Positions 28,234-37,898 of a stretch of 48,568 bases of DNA are shown here, piece by piece. The notes beneath the pieces were generated by a model. It searched no databases, was not told where the DNA came from, and saw only the letters and a list, made by a program, of their open reading frames with translations. Position 1 is the stretch's first letter; the number at the start of each line of letters is the position of its first letter. This DNA comes from Caldithrix sp. (GTDB taxonomy: Bacteria; Zhuqueibacterota; Zhuqueibacteria; Thermofontimicrobiales; Sulfurfontimicrobiaceae): the NCBI GenBank assembly GCA_020722815.1, contig DYKB01000053.1, positions 1 to 48,568 of the forward strand, in the 5' to 3' direction. The position numbers were made by a program, and so were the translations under genes.

Positions 28234-31200
28234 ATGAGGAAATGTATTCTTTTCAGACTCATTCTATTGGCCTTGATTTGCGGATTGTGCTGGACCGGAA
28301 CGAACTTTGCCGCCACGACTGGTAAAATTGCCGGTCGAATTGTCGATGCAACGACAGGTGAAGGGATGCCAGGCGCAAACATATCCATTGAAGGTACCAA
28401 TTTTGGTGCCGCCGCAGATGCCGAAGGCTACTACTTCATCATTAACATCCGCCCCGGGAACTACGTCCTGCGAGCAACGATGATGGGGTTTGAAACCCAG
28501 CGTAAAACTGGTGTTGTGGTCACTATTGACCGCACCACCACCGTCGATTTTTCGCTGAAACCCACCGTACTGGAGGCTGGTACTGAAGTAACGGTCGTGG
28601 CTGAACGCGCCATCGTCCCGATGGACGTTGCCAACAGCCAAGCCATTATTGAATCACAAAAAATTGTTGAAAATCCCTACTCCGATCTGGGCGACGTGGT
28701 ATTCGGCCAGGTTGGTATTGAACGCACCAACCGAAATGATCGTCCCACCATTCGTGGTTCCTATTTTAATGAAGGCGCGTTCATGGTCGATGGTCAGGTG
28801 ATGGTGGACGCCGTTTCCGATGCCCCCATGTTCAAAGTCCCATTGGGCGCTATTCAGGAAATCAACGTCATCACCGGTGGTTTTAACGCAGAATACGGTA
28901 ACGTCCGTTCCGGTGTTATCAACATTGTGACCAAAGACGGTGGCAATAAATATTCCGGTGCTATCAATTTCAAAGCCAGCCCGCCCGGGCTTAAACATTT
29001 TGGGGATCATACTTACGGAAAAGATTCACCAATAGTAAAACCATTTCTGGATCCGAAAATGGGTGCCTGGTCCGGTTATTTAATGGGCGATGATGGTAAG
29101 CCATTAAAAGATGAAAATGGTAAAAATGTCGTCAATCCTTTCTTCCCTGGCTGGTATAAATACTCCGGTGTGGCCGTGGATGCGGATGGGAATCCTCAAT
29201 ACAATGCTGATGGGACGTTTAAACTGGATGACAAAGGAACGGTGAAACCGGGTGCCCCTCATTATGGCAATCCGTATGAGAACCTCGCCCTCTATCTCTG
29301 GCGTCATCGCTCCATGGAAAATCTCAACGCCCTGCGTCAGCTTATGAAAGAAGGCAAAGTTAAAGGTGATCTCAGCAAAATTACTGATGACGATGCTGTC
29401 TTTGAATATGGCGATATCTGGGATTATGTGGGTGATTTTAGTTTCGGTGGTCCGGTGCCTTTCCTGAATAAGTTGAAATTCTTTGGAAGTTATTCAACTG
29501 AGAGCACCGAATATCTCTTTACTTTACCACAAAATAGCTATATAGACCGAAATGCAACTTTTAAATTAAGCTATCCTATTAGCGAATCCATGAAATTGAC
29601 CGGTAATTTCATCTATAGCTGGCAATATGGAAATGACACGGCTGAATCCGGTCAGGGACCAGAAGCCGGTGGCTATATCTCCAGTAACCCCATCCAGCAA
29701 CAACAGGGAAATAAATACTGGTATCCACACTGCCTGGTACCCGGAAAGCAGCACCGTTACTTTACAGGGCTGAGCTTCCAGCATATACTCTCGCCAGCGA
29801 CTTTTTATGAAATTAACTTTAATGCCAGTTTAGCTGAATTCGACATGGATCAATATCAGCGAAATACGCAGCCACTTCCGGGTAACCCCTGGGATTGTCG
29901 TTATCTGGATCAAGGTCGAATTGGAACCACCGAACAGGCTGATCAATGGGCGGCTTCTGAAGATGTTAAATATTATGGCTATAAAAACTGGCGTGACTGG
30001 GCAAAGGTCCGGATTGGTGACTACTGGTACGATGAATCTCCCTGGGGTTATGGCCCCACCCAATTCCGTGATCTGACGGGTGAATTCCGGATGTCATCCT
30101 GTAACATTCGAATCAATCAGTCCATGTCCCATCAGTATCAGTTCAAATTCGCTATTACCAGCCAGATGAACCGGTTTAACCTCGTTAAAGCCGGTATTGA
30201 CCTGATTCATGATCGGCTGCACACCCATTATCAAGCCATCGATCCATCGGTAAATGGTGGCGGTATGTACTTCGCCTTCGCAGAACCCTGGCGCCTGGGT
30301 GCCTATATTCAGGACAAGCTCGAGTTTAAAGGGATGATCGCGAATGTTGGACTCCGCATGGATTATTTGTTGAGCGGGGAAATGTACACCCCAACCGATG
30401 ATTTTACCGATACCGAGAAAGGTCATTTTAGTCAATATATTCTGGCCGGCCATCCAAACGACTTATACAAGATGGATTTCAAACGGCATGGCCAGGTCTA
30501 TTTCAGCCCCCGAATCGGTATTTCCCACCCGGTATCGGAAAACGCGAAAATTTTCTTCAATTACGGCCACTTCTTTAAATGGGCGGAAAATGATGAAATG
30601 TACCAGATTAACCGCGATATCCGACGGGAAGGTCAAATTACTCGTGTCGGTAATCCAACACTTAAACCGCCACGGACCATCCAATATGAAGTGGGCTATG
30701 CACACAACATTCTGGATTTAATGCAGGTTCAGGTCACCGGTTATTATAAAGATATCACCGATGAAATTCGAAATGATCACCGCTTTAAATTCATTAGCGG
30801 CCATGAATATCAAACCTGGCAAAACGCCCAGTATCGTGACATTCGTGGGTTCGAGGCCAATATAGATTTTCGTGGTTTTACCTACGTGACCGGCTGGTTG
30901 AATTATAATTATATGATTACCAGTTCCGGCCAGTACGGAATCTATCGTTATTATGAAGACCCGAATAAAATTCCCGACCGTCGTACCACCAGTGTCAGTC
31001 AGGCCTATGTTCGTCCTATCATCAAAGCGAATATGACATTGCATGCGCCGATAAAATTTGGTCCTGCCATTGGAAACTATTATCCACTGGAAGATATGCA
31101 CCTGGGTATGACTTTCTGGCATAAACAGGGACCCGTCTTCACTTGGAACCCGGATAATATTCCTTATGTAACCGATAACAAACGCTGGGGTTCCGACTGG

Positions 31201-31536
31201 AAAATCGATCTCCGCTTTACCAAACGGCTTTTCTCCTGGAAAGGTCTGGAACCGGTTTTCTTCGTGGATATTTATAACCTCTTCAATAATAAATATTTAC
31301 CCTACTGGAGCGATGATGACTACGCCAGTCGCCCCTGGAATGCCTTTAAATGGTTCCAGAATGAACAGAACGAGTACATGTACTCTTTGAAACCAGGTGA
31401 TACGCCAGGGGATATCCCGGATGATAACTTGCTGGAAAAAGGGAAAGATTATATCGATGTGCCCGACTTTACGCCCTATCTGTATATGAATCCACGGGAT
31501 ATTTTCTATGGCATCAAGTTGAATTTTATTTTTTAA
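28234..31536 (+). CDS. TonB-dependent outer membrane receptor with carboxypeptidase-regulatory-like domain
   Basis: 1100 residues. The signal peptide (MRKCILFRLILLALICGLCW) starts at an ATG with AGGAGG seven bases upstream, so the longer frame to 28162 is rejected. Residues about 28-112 are a CarboxypepD_reg-like beta sandwich (GKIAGRIVDATTGEGMPGANISIEG). A plug domain follows (about 125-235: PTIRGSYFNEGAFMVDGQ, EINVITGGFNAEYGNVRSGVINIVTKDGG), and the rest is a beta barrel ending in KLNFIF with a C-terminal Phe. It moves a large or scarce substrate across the outer membrane with TonB energy. It resembles the SusC-like receptors of this phylum and is followed by a T9SS protein and a PorV-like protein in one operon. 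The substrate is unknown. Confidence 0.92.
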   Translation: MRKCILFRLILLALICGLCWTGTNFAATTGKIAGRIVDATTGEGMPGANISIEGTNFGAAADAEGYYFIINIRPGNYVLRATMMGFETQRKTGVVVTIDRTTTVDFSLKPTVLEAGTEVTVVAERAIVPMDVANSQAIIESQKIVENPYSDLGDVVFGQVGIERTNRNDRPTIRGSYFNEGAFMVDGQVMVDAVSDAPMFKVPLGAIQEINVITGGFNAEYGNVRSGVINIVTKDGGNKYSGAINFKASPPGLKHFGDHTYGKDSPIVKPFLDPKMGAWSGYLMGDDGKPLKDENGKNVVNPFFPGWYKYSGVAVDADGNPQYNADGTFKLDDKGTVKPGAPHYGNPYENLALYLWRHRSMENLNALRQLMKEGKVKGDLSKITDDDAVFEYGDIWDYVGDFSFGGPVPFLNKLKFFGSYSTESTEYLFTLPQNSYIDRNATFKLSYPISESMKLTGNFIYSWQYGNDTAESGQGPEAGGYISSNPIQQQQGNKYWYPHCLVPGKQHRYFTGLSFQHILSPATFYEINFNASLAEFDMDQYQRNTQPLPGNPWDCRYLDQGRIGTTEQADQWAASEDVKYYGYKNWRDWAKVRIGDYWYDESPWGYGPTQFRDLTGEFRMSSCNIRINQSMSHQYQFKFAITSQMNRFNLVKAGIDLIHDRLHTHYQAIDPSVNGGGMYFAFAEPWRLGAYIQDKLEFKGMIANVGLRMDYLLSGEMYTPTDDFTDTEKGHFSQYILAGHPNDLYKMDFKRHGQVYFSPRIGISHPVSENAKIFFNYGHFFKWAENDEMYQINRDIRREGQITRVGNPTLKPPRTIQYEVGYAHNILDLMQVQVTGYYKDITDEIRNDHRFKFISGHEYQTWQNAQYRDIRGFEANIDFRGFTYVTGWLNYNYMITSSGQYGIYRYYEDPNKIPDRRTTSVSQAYVRPIIKANMTLHAPIKFGPAIGNYYPLEDMHLGMTFWHKQGPVFTWNPDNIPYVTDNKRWGSDWKIDLRFTKRLFSWKGLEPVFFVDIYNLFNNKYLPYWSDDDYASRPWNAFKWFQNEQNEYMYSLKPGDTPGDIPDDNLLEKGKDYIDVPDFTPYLYMNPRDIFYGIKLNFIF

Positions 31537-31603
31537 ATTCGAATTTCACAAGAATTATTAACTCAGCATAACAGCATATTTGACTGTTAACGGAGGAAAA
31601 ATC

Positions 31604-33676
31604 ATGAATAAATTCATGCGATATGTCATTTTCCTGCTGCTGGTACTGGGTATCCTGGGAACATTGAGCCATGCCCAGGTTTCGCGAACCCTGACCGGCG
31701 GGAGAATGGTCTATACATCAAACGAAGCCATTACCGATGATGATATCCAGTGGCCTGTGGGTGTTCGGAATTTCTCGACGGATATGTTAGCCTCATTCGG
31801 TATTGACATTGCCGTTAAAATGCCCTGGACCGATAAAGGTGGGGTCAACCACGAAGTCAAAGTGGCGGAAGTGGCGAATAACCGGTTTTCGGATATTGCC
31901 GAAGTCATTGTTCCGGTAAAAGATGCCTTTAAACGTGTTTTTAAATATAAACATCCAGCCCGCTGGATCGATGGTAAAAACTGGCAGGATGTTAGCTCCG
32001 TCACGGATCCAGTGGATCCGAATCTCCCCTCAGATGCGATGCTCTATCATAAATGCACCACCTGGGTGGGGATCGATATTGAACGCTGGACTTATAGCTT
32101 TATGACCGACGCCAACCAGGATTATATTTTCCTGGAATGGGTATTCACCAATACCAGTGCGGAAACCAAAAATGAGGTTTATTTTGGGTTACGAGCCGAG
32201 CCTGGTACCGGCACCCATTATCCTGGAACTTTGTGGGGTAATTATATCGGTGCCGCGTATCAATCCGGCAAAGATCCGGTCCGGCTATATTATAATTACG
32301 ATGCGGACCGAACCGGCGATGGAGTTCGTGATGATCGGGGAGAACCCGGTGGACTTTATGGAAATTTTACCCGGCCACAATTCATGAGTTATGTATTAAT
32401 TCATGCCGATAAAGGTCCCGCCGATGAAAGTAATGATATCAATGCCCCCTTTAAAGGTGGCTGGTCACAGCGTCAGTTGTCACCAGATTTAAACTCAAAT
32501 ACCGTAGAAGAGGTTTATGCCTTCTTTGGCTCCCCCTGGGATCCAATTAACCCGGATCGGATTTTATGGCCAGGTTCAAATGATATGATTCGAGCGAATC
32601 ATACCAATGAAGTTTTATGGCGCACCCCGGAAAACCGTGCTTTTATCGATTCCGGGACCGAACAGGAAAAATGCGCTCTTTTCAGTTTTGGCCCATTTAC
32701 CATGGCCCCTGGTGAAGATATGCGAATCGTCATGGCTTTTGTTGGAGGAACGGTGGATAGTCGTCTGGCAATTGATGCCGGTTTTGCATATAACTGTAAT
32801 TATGAAGGTTTGCGCCCCCGACGTCCATTCCCGGCAAAATATAATTTTTCGAGCATCGGAATTCCCCAGGGAACTCAGTCTTTGACGCTGGAACAAAAAG
32901 ATATTTTGCTGGATACGGGTATCGATTCATTACTTAAAAATGCGGTCCAGGCGCAGACCTTATGGCAAACTTCAGTTGTCAAAAAAGGGACGGGTAAGTT
33001 TAATACCGAAGTAGCACCGCCTTCCCCTTCGCTGACGGTAACCTCACAGCCAGGTGCGATCCTGGTTGAATGGGGTACTGAGGCTGAAACGCAGTATGAT
33101 GATGTCAAAGGGTACAAAATTTATCGAAATTATATTCGACCGCCGGCACTGGAGGTCCCGACCGACACTGTATTCACCTTAATTAAAGATATCCCCGGGA
33201 CCGGTGTCCATTCCTATAAGGATGAAGACGTGATCCGTGGTCGTGCCTACTATTATTATGTGACGGCTTATAATTCAAAAGGTATTGAAAGTAGTCGTTT
33301 CCTGAACCGTGGGGAAACGGGTGTCATCGAACAAAAAGTGTCCCCCACCCGTGCACCATCGGCTGATTGGAAAGAAAAAGTGGTGGTGGTACCCAATCCC
33401 TACCATTCACGTGGTTCCTTTAAGCTGGAAGGGGCGAAACTGGCTTTTCTGAATCTACCGGCCAAATGTAACATTCATATTTATACAATGACCGGTGATA
33501 AGGTTCAAACGCTGGTTCACACCTCAGGGACGGGAGACCAGACCTGGGATCGTCAGGATACGTTTAGTACCATGGAAATCGTCAGCGGAATTTATCTCTA
33601 TGTTGTGGAAGAGTTGGATGACAACCTGAACGCAACAGGAGAGCAGGCAATTGGCAAATTCATTGTGGTTAAGTAA
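31604..33676 (+). CDS. Secreted protein with FN3-like module and T9SS-type sorting domain, operon partner of the TonB receptor
   Basis: 690 residues. The signal peptide MNKFMRYVIFLLLVLGILG begins at an ATG preceded by GGAGG. Residues about 25-470 are a large beta-rich domain I cannot assign, with WVGIDIERWTYSFM and a YFGLRAEPGTGTHYPGT segment. A fibronectin-type-III-like module (about 485-590: GAILVEWGTEAETQYDDVKGYKIYRN) follows, then a C-terminal VVVPNPYHSRGSF ... IVSGIYLYVVE sorting domain of the T9SS/FlgD-like type. It lies 67 bases after the receptor gene and 18 before the PorV-like gene. By position it may play the SusD-like substrate-capture role, though no SusD homology is seen. Confidence 0.82.
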   Translation: MNKFMRYVIFLLLVLGILGTLSHAQVSRTLTGGRMVYTSNEAITDDDIQWPVGVRNFSTDMLASFGIDIAVKMPWTDKGGVNHEVKVAEVANNRFSDIAEVIVPVKDAFKRVFKYKHPARWIDGKNWQDVSSVTDPVDPNLPSDAMLYHKCTTWVGIDIERWTYSFMTDANQDYIFLEWVFTNTSAETKNEVYFGLRAEPGTGTHYPGTLWGNYIGAAYQSGKDPVRLYYNYDADRTGDGVRDDRGEPGGLYGNFTRPQFMSYVLIHADKGPADESNDINAPFKGGWSQRQLSPDLNSNTVEEVYAFFGSPWDPINPDRILWPGSNDMIRANHTNEVLWRTPENRAFIDSGTEQEKCALFSFGPFTMAPGEDMRIVMAFVGGTVDSRLAIDAGFAYNCNYEGLRPRRPFPAKYNFSSIGIPQGTQSLTLEQKDILLDTGIDSLLKNAVQAQTLWQTSVVKKGTGKFNTEVAPPSPSLTVTSQPGAILVEWGTEAETQYDDVKGYKIYRNYIRPPALEVPTDTVFTLIKDIPGTGVHSYKDEDVIRGRAYYYYVTAYNSKGIESSRFLNRGETGVIEQKVSPTRAPSADWKEKVVVVPNPYHSRGSFKLEGAKLAFLNLPAKCNIHIYTMTGDKVQTLVHTSGTGDQTWDRQDTFSTMEIVSGIYLYVVEELDDNLNATGEQAIGKFIVVK

Positions 33677-33694
33677 TCATAAAGGAGGTCGAAT

Positions 33695-34720
33695 ATGAAA
33701 AAGACAGCTTATCTGCTGGCGGCGTTCCTGGTGATGATCGTATTATTACTCCCGGCACAGGCAGGGTTAAAAAAATACGGTCAGGCCGGTATGACGTTTC
33801 TAAAAATTGACGCCAGTGGACGTTCTGCTGCAATGGGAAGCGCGGCGACCGCTATTATTATGGATGCGAGCGCCCTGTTTAGTAATCCGGCCGGTCTTGG
33901 TTTTGTCCAGGGTGGAGAAGCCATTCTCACCCAGACAAGCTGGATCGCTGATATAAAACATCTTTCCGGAGCATTGGCTTATGGACATCCCACCTGGGGT
34001 ACGGTTGGTGTCAGTTTCATCAATATGGACTATGGCACCATGCAGGAAGCCTTCCCCTGGGTTCAGGGGGTTCATAGTGATGCTGAATTTGAAGCCGGCT
34101 ATGTGCTGGGCCGTGAATTTTCACCCAAAGAATATTGTATTGGTCTTGGCTATAGCAAGCAAATTACCAGCCAATTTTCTTTTGGTGTCCATATCAAGCG
34201 CGTTCATCAGGATTTATATGAATCACTGATTAAACACGAAATCTTTGGTGAAATTACCCTGAATAATAAACAGGATATCAATGCTTTCGACTTTGGGACA
34301 TTGTATTATACCGGTTGGAAAGATTTACGCGTCGCCATGTCCGCCCGTAACTTCTCCCAGCAGGGAAAATACGTTACCCAGCGTTTTGAATTACCCCTCA
34401 CCTTCAGTATCGGTGCGGCAATGGACGTCCTGAAGTTATTTAGCCAGGATGAACAGCAAAAATTAACCGTGGCATTGGACTGGCAGCATCCGCGAGACTA
34501 CGCTGAACGCTACCATGTTGGTCTTGAATATGGTCTAATGGACATGTTCTTTTTCCGCGGTGGGTATAAATTCAACTATGATGAAGAAAGTATTACGGCT
34601 GGTATCGGTATTATGAAAGATATCAGTGGCTATGGCATGAAGTTCGATTATGGTTATGGCCATTTTGGTGAATTCTTCGGTGCCGTTCATCGTTTTTCCC
34701 TGGGTATTTTCCTGAAATAG
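33695..34720 (+). CDS. PorV/PorQ-family outer membrane protein
   Basis: 341 residues with a signal peptide (MKKTAYLLAAFLVMIVLLLPAQA). The start of the mature part, AGMTFLKIDASGRSAAMGSAATAIIMDASALFSNPAGLGF, is the hallmark of the PorV/PorQ (FadL-like barrel) family, and the tail ends in a beta strand, HRFSLGIFLK. In T9SS organisms PorV shuttles cargo from the translocon to the attachment complex; many paralogues sit beside single cargo genes, as here. AAAGGAGG precedes the ATG. It closes the three-gene operon and is followed by a terminator at 34784. Confidence 0.88.
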   Translation: MKKTAYLLAAFLVMIVLLLPAQAGLKKYGQAGMTFLKIDASGRSAAMGSAATAIIMDASALFSNPAGLGFVQGGEAILTQTSWIADIKHLSGALAYGHPTWGTVGVSFINMDYGTMQEAFPWVQGVHSDAEFEAGYVLGREFSPKEYCIGLGYSKQITSQFSFGVHIKRVHQDLYESLIKHEIFGEITLNNKQDINAFDFGTLYYTGWKDLRVAMSARNFSQQGKYVTQRFELPLTFSIGAAMDVLKLFSQDEQQKLTVALDWQHPRDYAERYHVGLEYGLMDMFFFRGGYKFNYDEESITAGIGIMKDISGYGMKFDYGYGHFGEFFGAVHRFSLGIFLK

Positions 34721-34783
34721 CTATTTGTTGTTAGTAAAAAAATAACAGGTGAATGAAATTGAGTAACCACCTGTTTAAAATTT

Positions 34784-34824
34784 AAGGGGCTCTTTCATTT
34801 ATATCTGGAAGAGTCCCTTTTTTA
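34784..34824 (+). terminator. Intrinsic terminator of the TonB/PorV operon
   Basis: The stem AAGGGGCTCTTTC / GGAAGAGTCCCTT (one or two mismatches) is followed by TTTTTT. A smaller ACAGGTG / CACCTGT hairpin lies just before it (34745-34774). Confidence 0.85.
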
Positions 34825-34945
34825 TTGAGAGTTCTGGTCGAAACCTGACATTTAAGCCGTAGATGACACCGATTTCACAGATTTTAATCTGCGTCATTTT
34901 CAAAAGCGGTGGTTAATTTTTTTGTATTGATATGAGGTAAATTGA

Positions 34946-35779
34946 ATGAAAAATCCGGGATTGATCATATTCCTGCTGATAATGATGCAATTAAAAGCCC
35001 ATGCCCAATTACTCCCCAACGAAATTGAGCTCTATCATGATGATAATGTGGTAAATGATGCCATCGTTCTGGTACGCTATGCCACCCGTTTCAGTCCCCC
35101 CGCCGGTACCGTACAGATAATGAAAATAAAATACTACTTCACCAGTATCGATAGCGGCAGCAGTTTCAAATTCACCATTTATAATGATAATCAGGGAACG
35201 CCCCAATCCGAGATCCTGCTCCCCATTACGATTTCTGGCGGGCAGGTTGGCTGGAATGAATTTGACTTGCGCGATCTCAACATTTTTGTTGATGGTGATT
35301 TTTATTTCTATTTAACCTATCATCTCCAATCATTTCCGTCACTGGGTATTGATACGCAACTACCGATTCAAAAGCAGACGCTTTATAACGGCGCCTGAGG
35401 CGACTGGTATGTACAGGAAGGCTTTGACCTCCTGCTCCGGGCAGTTGTCCGGATTGATGAAACTGATGTGGAAATTGGAAACGATCAAAAAAATCCAGCC
35501 AGAGATTTTGATTTATTACAAAATTATCCCAATCCTTTTAATAGTTCGACACAGATTCGTTTTCGCTTGAAAAAAGCCGAAGAAATTCAATTAACAATTT
35601 ATGATTTGCACGGAAAAGAAATCTGCAAGCTGATTGACAACTTTCAACTTGCTGGCGTTCAAGAATTAAGCTGGGATGGACGAGATCAAAAGGGAAATGT
35701 CGTTCCGACAGGGATTTATTTTTATCAACTCAAAGCTGGAAATAAACTGGACAATCGGAAAATTAGTTTAATTCGATGA
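34946..35779 (+). pseudogene. T9SS-sorted secreted protein interrupted by one in-frame TGA
   Basis: The 834-base frame would encode 277 residues: a signal peptide (MKNPGLIIFLLIMMQLKAHAQ), a beta-sandwich region (residues 25-170) and a T9SS domain from NYPNPFNSSTQI to the end. A single TGA (35396-35398) falls after TLYNGA; the same frame continues as GDWYVQEGFDLLLRAVVRI and then runs cleanly to the natural stop, with no frameshift. TGA is a normal stop in neighbouring genes, so a recent nonsense mutation (for example from CGA or AGA) is the simplest reading. A sequencing error is possible; recoding is unlikely. The ribosome binding site GAGG is intact. If translated only to TGA, the product loses its sorting signal. 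Confidence 0.8.
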
Positions 35780-36028
35780 GAGAATTTCGGATATGATCAC
35801 GACAGCTAACACAGATTGCACCGATTGTATCCCATCAGATTCACCGGGCTCGAAAAAATGAGAACACCAAATTTCTCGCCGCAGGTAGCTGCTTTTATTA
35901 AATAAAAATTGGAAATTATCAGGCAATGAGGCGTTTAACTTTATTAAATGTTTGGATCACTGGTTCCAGGCGGATGGTTTTTTAAAATTTAAGTCCTATT
36001 AAAAATTATCGGTTACGCATCACGTATT

Positions 36029-36170
36029 GTAACCGTTCACAGGGAGGACCGAGCCTGTCATTCCCGCAGTTTTTTGGCGGGAATCCATATTTTTTTAAAC
36101 AAATGGATGCCCGATAAAAGCATTTGGGCGTAACAGAAGCTTTTATCTTATCACACCTGTGAACGGTTAC
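36029..36170. repeat. Palindromic element, family E (outer)
   Basis: The ends GTAACCGTTCACAGG and CCTGTGAACGGTTAC are perfect inverted repeats of about 15 bases; the flanks also match partly (ACGTA). It contains a second element at 36054-36136. The right end supplies a GTG that would lengthen the BtuF-like reading frame. Confidence 0.85.
36054..36136. repeat. CATTCCCGC/GGATGCCCGATAA element nested in family E
   Basis: CTGTCATTCCCGCAG ... GGCGGGAATCCAT ... ATGGATGCCCGATAA ... GGGCGTAACAG; the ends are inverted repeats. It is related to 5582-5668. Confidence 0.75.
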
Positions 36171-36200
36171 CACATATTACGTATCACTTTGGATATTCAG

Positions 36201-37112
36201 ATGAAAAAATTACATCTTTTCCTCCTCATTTTTCTGGTAATGATAAGCCTGATGATAGCGCTGTTTCTGCAGCAGTCATCCAGAAATCCTCAGGTGCAGG
36301 CTGATTATCAGTCGGCTAATCGGATAGTATCTTTATCTCCCAGTACCACGGAAACATTATTTGCACTGGGATTGGGTCACAAGCTTGTCGGCGTCACGCG
36401 ATTCTGTAATTATCCGCCAGCAGCCCAGAACTTACCTCGTGTTGGCGGCTATTTGGACCTCAATTACGAAGCAGTGGTTGCTTTAAAACCCGATCTGGTT
36501 ATCATTTTACCAGAATTTGAACAGGTGAAAAATTATCTTGCGGAGCTAAACCTTCAATATTTAATCGTCAATAATAAAACAATTCAGGATATTCTCCAGA
36601 CAATTTTAACTTTAGGACGGGTTGGCGGTGTTCAAACCGAGGCGGAGATGCTGGTTAACAAACTGCGAACCCGGATGAAACAGATAAAAAAGACTACGGC
36701 TCTCCTTCCCCATCCGGAGGTATTAATTTCCATCGGCCGAACTGTTGGAACGGGGACGCTGGAAGAGGTTTATGTCGCCGGAAGCGGGACACTATATAAT
36801 GAAATAATCGAGTTGGCGGGTGGAAAAAATACTTATATTGATTCCTCACAAGCTTATCCAATGGTATCGGCTGAAGGCATTTTACAAATGAATCCTGATA
36901 TTATTATTGATCTGGTAACTGATATGAATGGAAAAAAAATAACCGAACAGGAAATTCTTAAAGATTGGGATAGCATTATCGGCATTCAGGCAGCCCAGGA
37001 TCATCGAATTTATATTCTCAGCGATGATTTTGCTGTCATTCCCGGGCCCCGATTTATTCTATTACTGGAAAAACTGGTCAAAATTCTTCATCCCGAATTA
37101 GAGGCACTTTAA
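36201..37112 (+). CDS. BtuF-like periplasmic substrate-binding protein
   Basis: 303 residues from the ATG at 36201, which opens a signal peptide (MKKLHLFLLIFLVMISLMIALF). The frame also extends upstream to a GTG at 36159, but that codon lies in the terminal repeat of a mobile-type element and has no ribosome binding site. The mature part is a helical-backbone metal-chelate receptor: RIVSLSPSTTETLFALGLGHKLVGVT, NYPPAAQNLPRVGGYLDLNYEAVVALKPDLVI, then a C-terminal lobe with YPMVSAEGILQMNPDIIIDL. This pattern is closest to cobalamin-binding BtuF; haem or siderophore receptors are alternatives. It forms an operon with the ATPase (3-base gap) and permease genes. Confidence 0.88.
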   Translation: MKKLHLFLLIFLVMISLMIALFLQQSSRNPQVQADYQSANRIVSLSPSTTETLFALGLGHKLVGVTRFCNYPPAAQNLPRVGGYLDLNYEAVVALKPDLVIILPEFEQVKNYLAELNLQYLIVNNKTIQDILQTILTLGRVGGVQTEAEMLVNKLRTRMKQIKKTTALLPHPEVLISIGRTVGTGTLEEVYVAGSGTLYNEIIELAGGKNTYIDSSQAYPMVSAEGILQMNPDIIIDLVTDMNGKKITEQEILKDWDSIIGIQAAQDHRIYILSDDFAVIPGPRFILLLEKLVKILHPELEAL

Positions 37113-37115
37113 ATA

Positions 37116-37898
37116 ATGAAACCGATTATTGAAATTCAAAATCTGTCTTTTACGATAGCAGGAAAGGCAATTCTCCAATCTATCACCTTTCAAATCAATT
37201 CGGGTGATTACATCTCGATTATTGGCCCGAACGGCGCGGGGAAGTCCACGCTATTAAAATGCCTGATGCGAATTAATACCACCTGGACCGGCGAAATATT
37301 TTTAGATGGCCTGTCACTGTCCCACATTTCACAACGCGAACTGGCAAAAAAGATGAGTTACGTCCCCCAAACTGATGGGCGATTATTCCCCTTTACCGTC
37401 GAAGCGTTTGTTTTATTGGGACGTTATCCCTACTTGAGCCCCTTTACAACAATTTCACCAGCCGATCGGGAGGCGGTCAACACGGCATTGGAGTTGACAC
37501 AAACGAAAGCCCTGGCACATCGTCATTTCGATACGCTAAGCGGTGGTGAAAGACAAACCGTGCTTATCGCAGCCGCGCTGGCTCAGGGCGCCCCCATTGT
37601 CCTGCTGGATGAGCCCACAACCTTTCTGGATCCCCGGCATGAAATTGATATTTTCCGGCTGCTCAAAAAAATCAACCAGGAATATCAACGTACCATAATT
37701 GCCGTGACACATAATATTAATCAGGCAGCGTTACAGGGAAAGCGCGTGATCATTCTTAAAGCGGGGCAGGTGCTTTTTGATGGAAAGTCCACCGAAATTA
37801 TGGATAACCGGATTTTGCAGCCGGCATATCAAAAATCCTTTTTATTCACCCGTCATCCTGAAACACATCAATTAATTACAGTGCCAGAGGTGAATTAG
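37116..37898 (+). CDS. BtuD/FecE-like ABC transporter ATPase
   Basis: 260 residues. Walker A GPNGAGKST (37-45), Q-loop YVPQTDGR, signature LSGGERQTV, Walker B IVLLDEPTT, then the switch histidine in IIAVTHNINQA. This is the FecE/BtuD class that powers uptake of cobalamin or iron chelates. It sits between the binding protein and permease genes, and its TAG stop overlaps the permease GTG start by one base, pointing to translational coupling. The substrate follows from the binding protein and remains uncertain. Confidence 0.93.
   Translation: MKPIIEIQNLSFTIAGKAILQSITFQINSGDYISIIGPNGAGKSTLLKCLMRINTTWTGEIFLDGLSLSHISQRELAKKMSYVPQTDGRLFPFTVEAFVLLGRYPYLSPFTTISPADREAVNTALELTQTKALAHRHFDTLSGGERQTVLIAAALAQGAPIVLLDEPTTFLDPRHEIDIFRLLKKINQEYQRTIIAVTHNINQAALQGKRVIILKAGQVLFDGKSTEIMDNRILQPAYQKSFLFTRHPETHQLITVPEVN

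Larger units (their letters stand above)
35780..36200. other. Gap before the ABC importer operon
   Basis: Contains the nested palindromic elements at 36029-36170 and otherwise AT-rich sequence. No cobalamin riboswitch (B12 box) was recognised. The operon promoter should lie here or inside the element; none was convincing. Confidence 0.55.

Noticed and set aside
28264..28641. Minus-strand frame opposite the TonB receptor
   Set aside because: Antisense shadow of a well-supported receptor; no ribosome binding site.
35396..35398. Recoded TGA (selenocysteine, or a changed genetic code)
   Set aside because: TGA is an ordinary stop in a neighbouring gene, the protein is a structural secreted type, and no convincing SECIS-like hairpin follows.
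35780..36200. Cobalamin riboswitch upstream of the importer
   Set aside because: No B12-box-like sequence was found; the conserved-looking hairpins belong to nested repeat elements.
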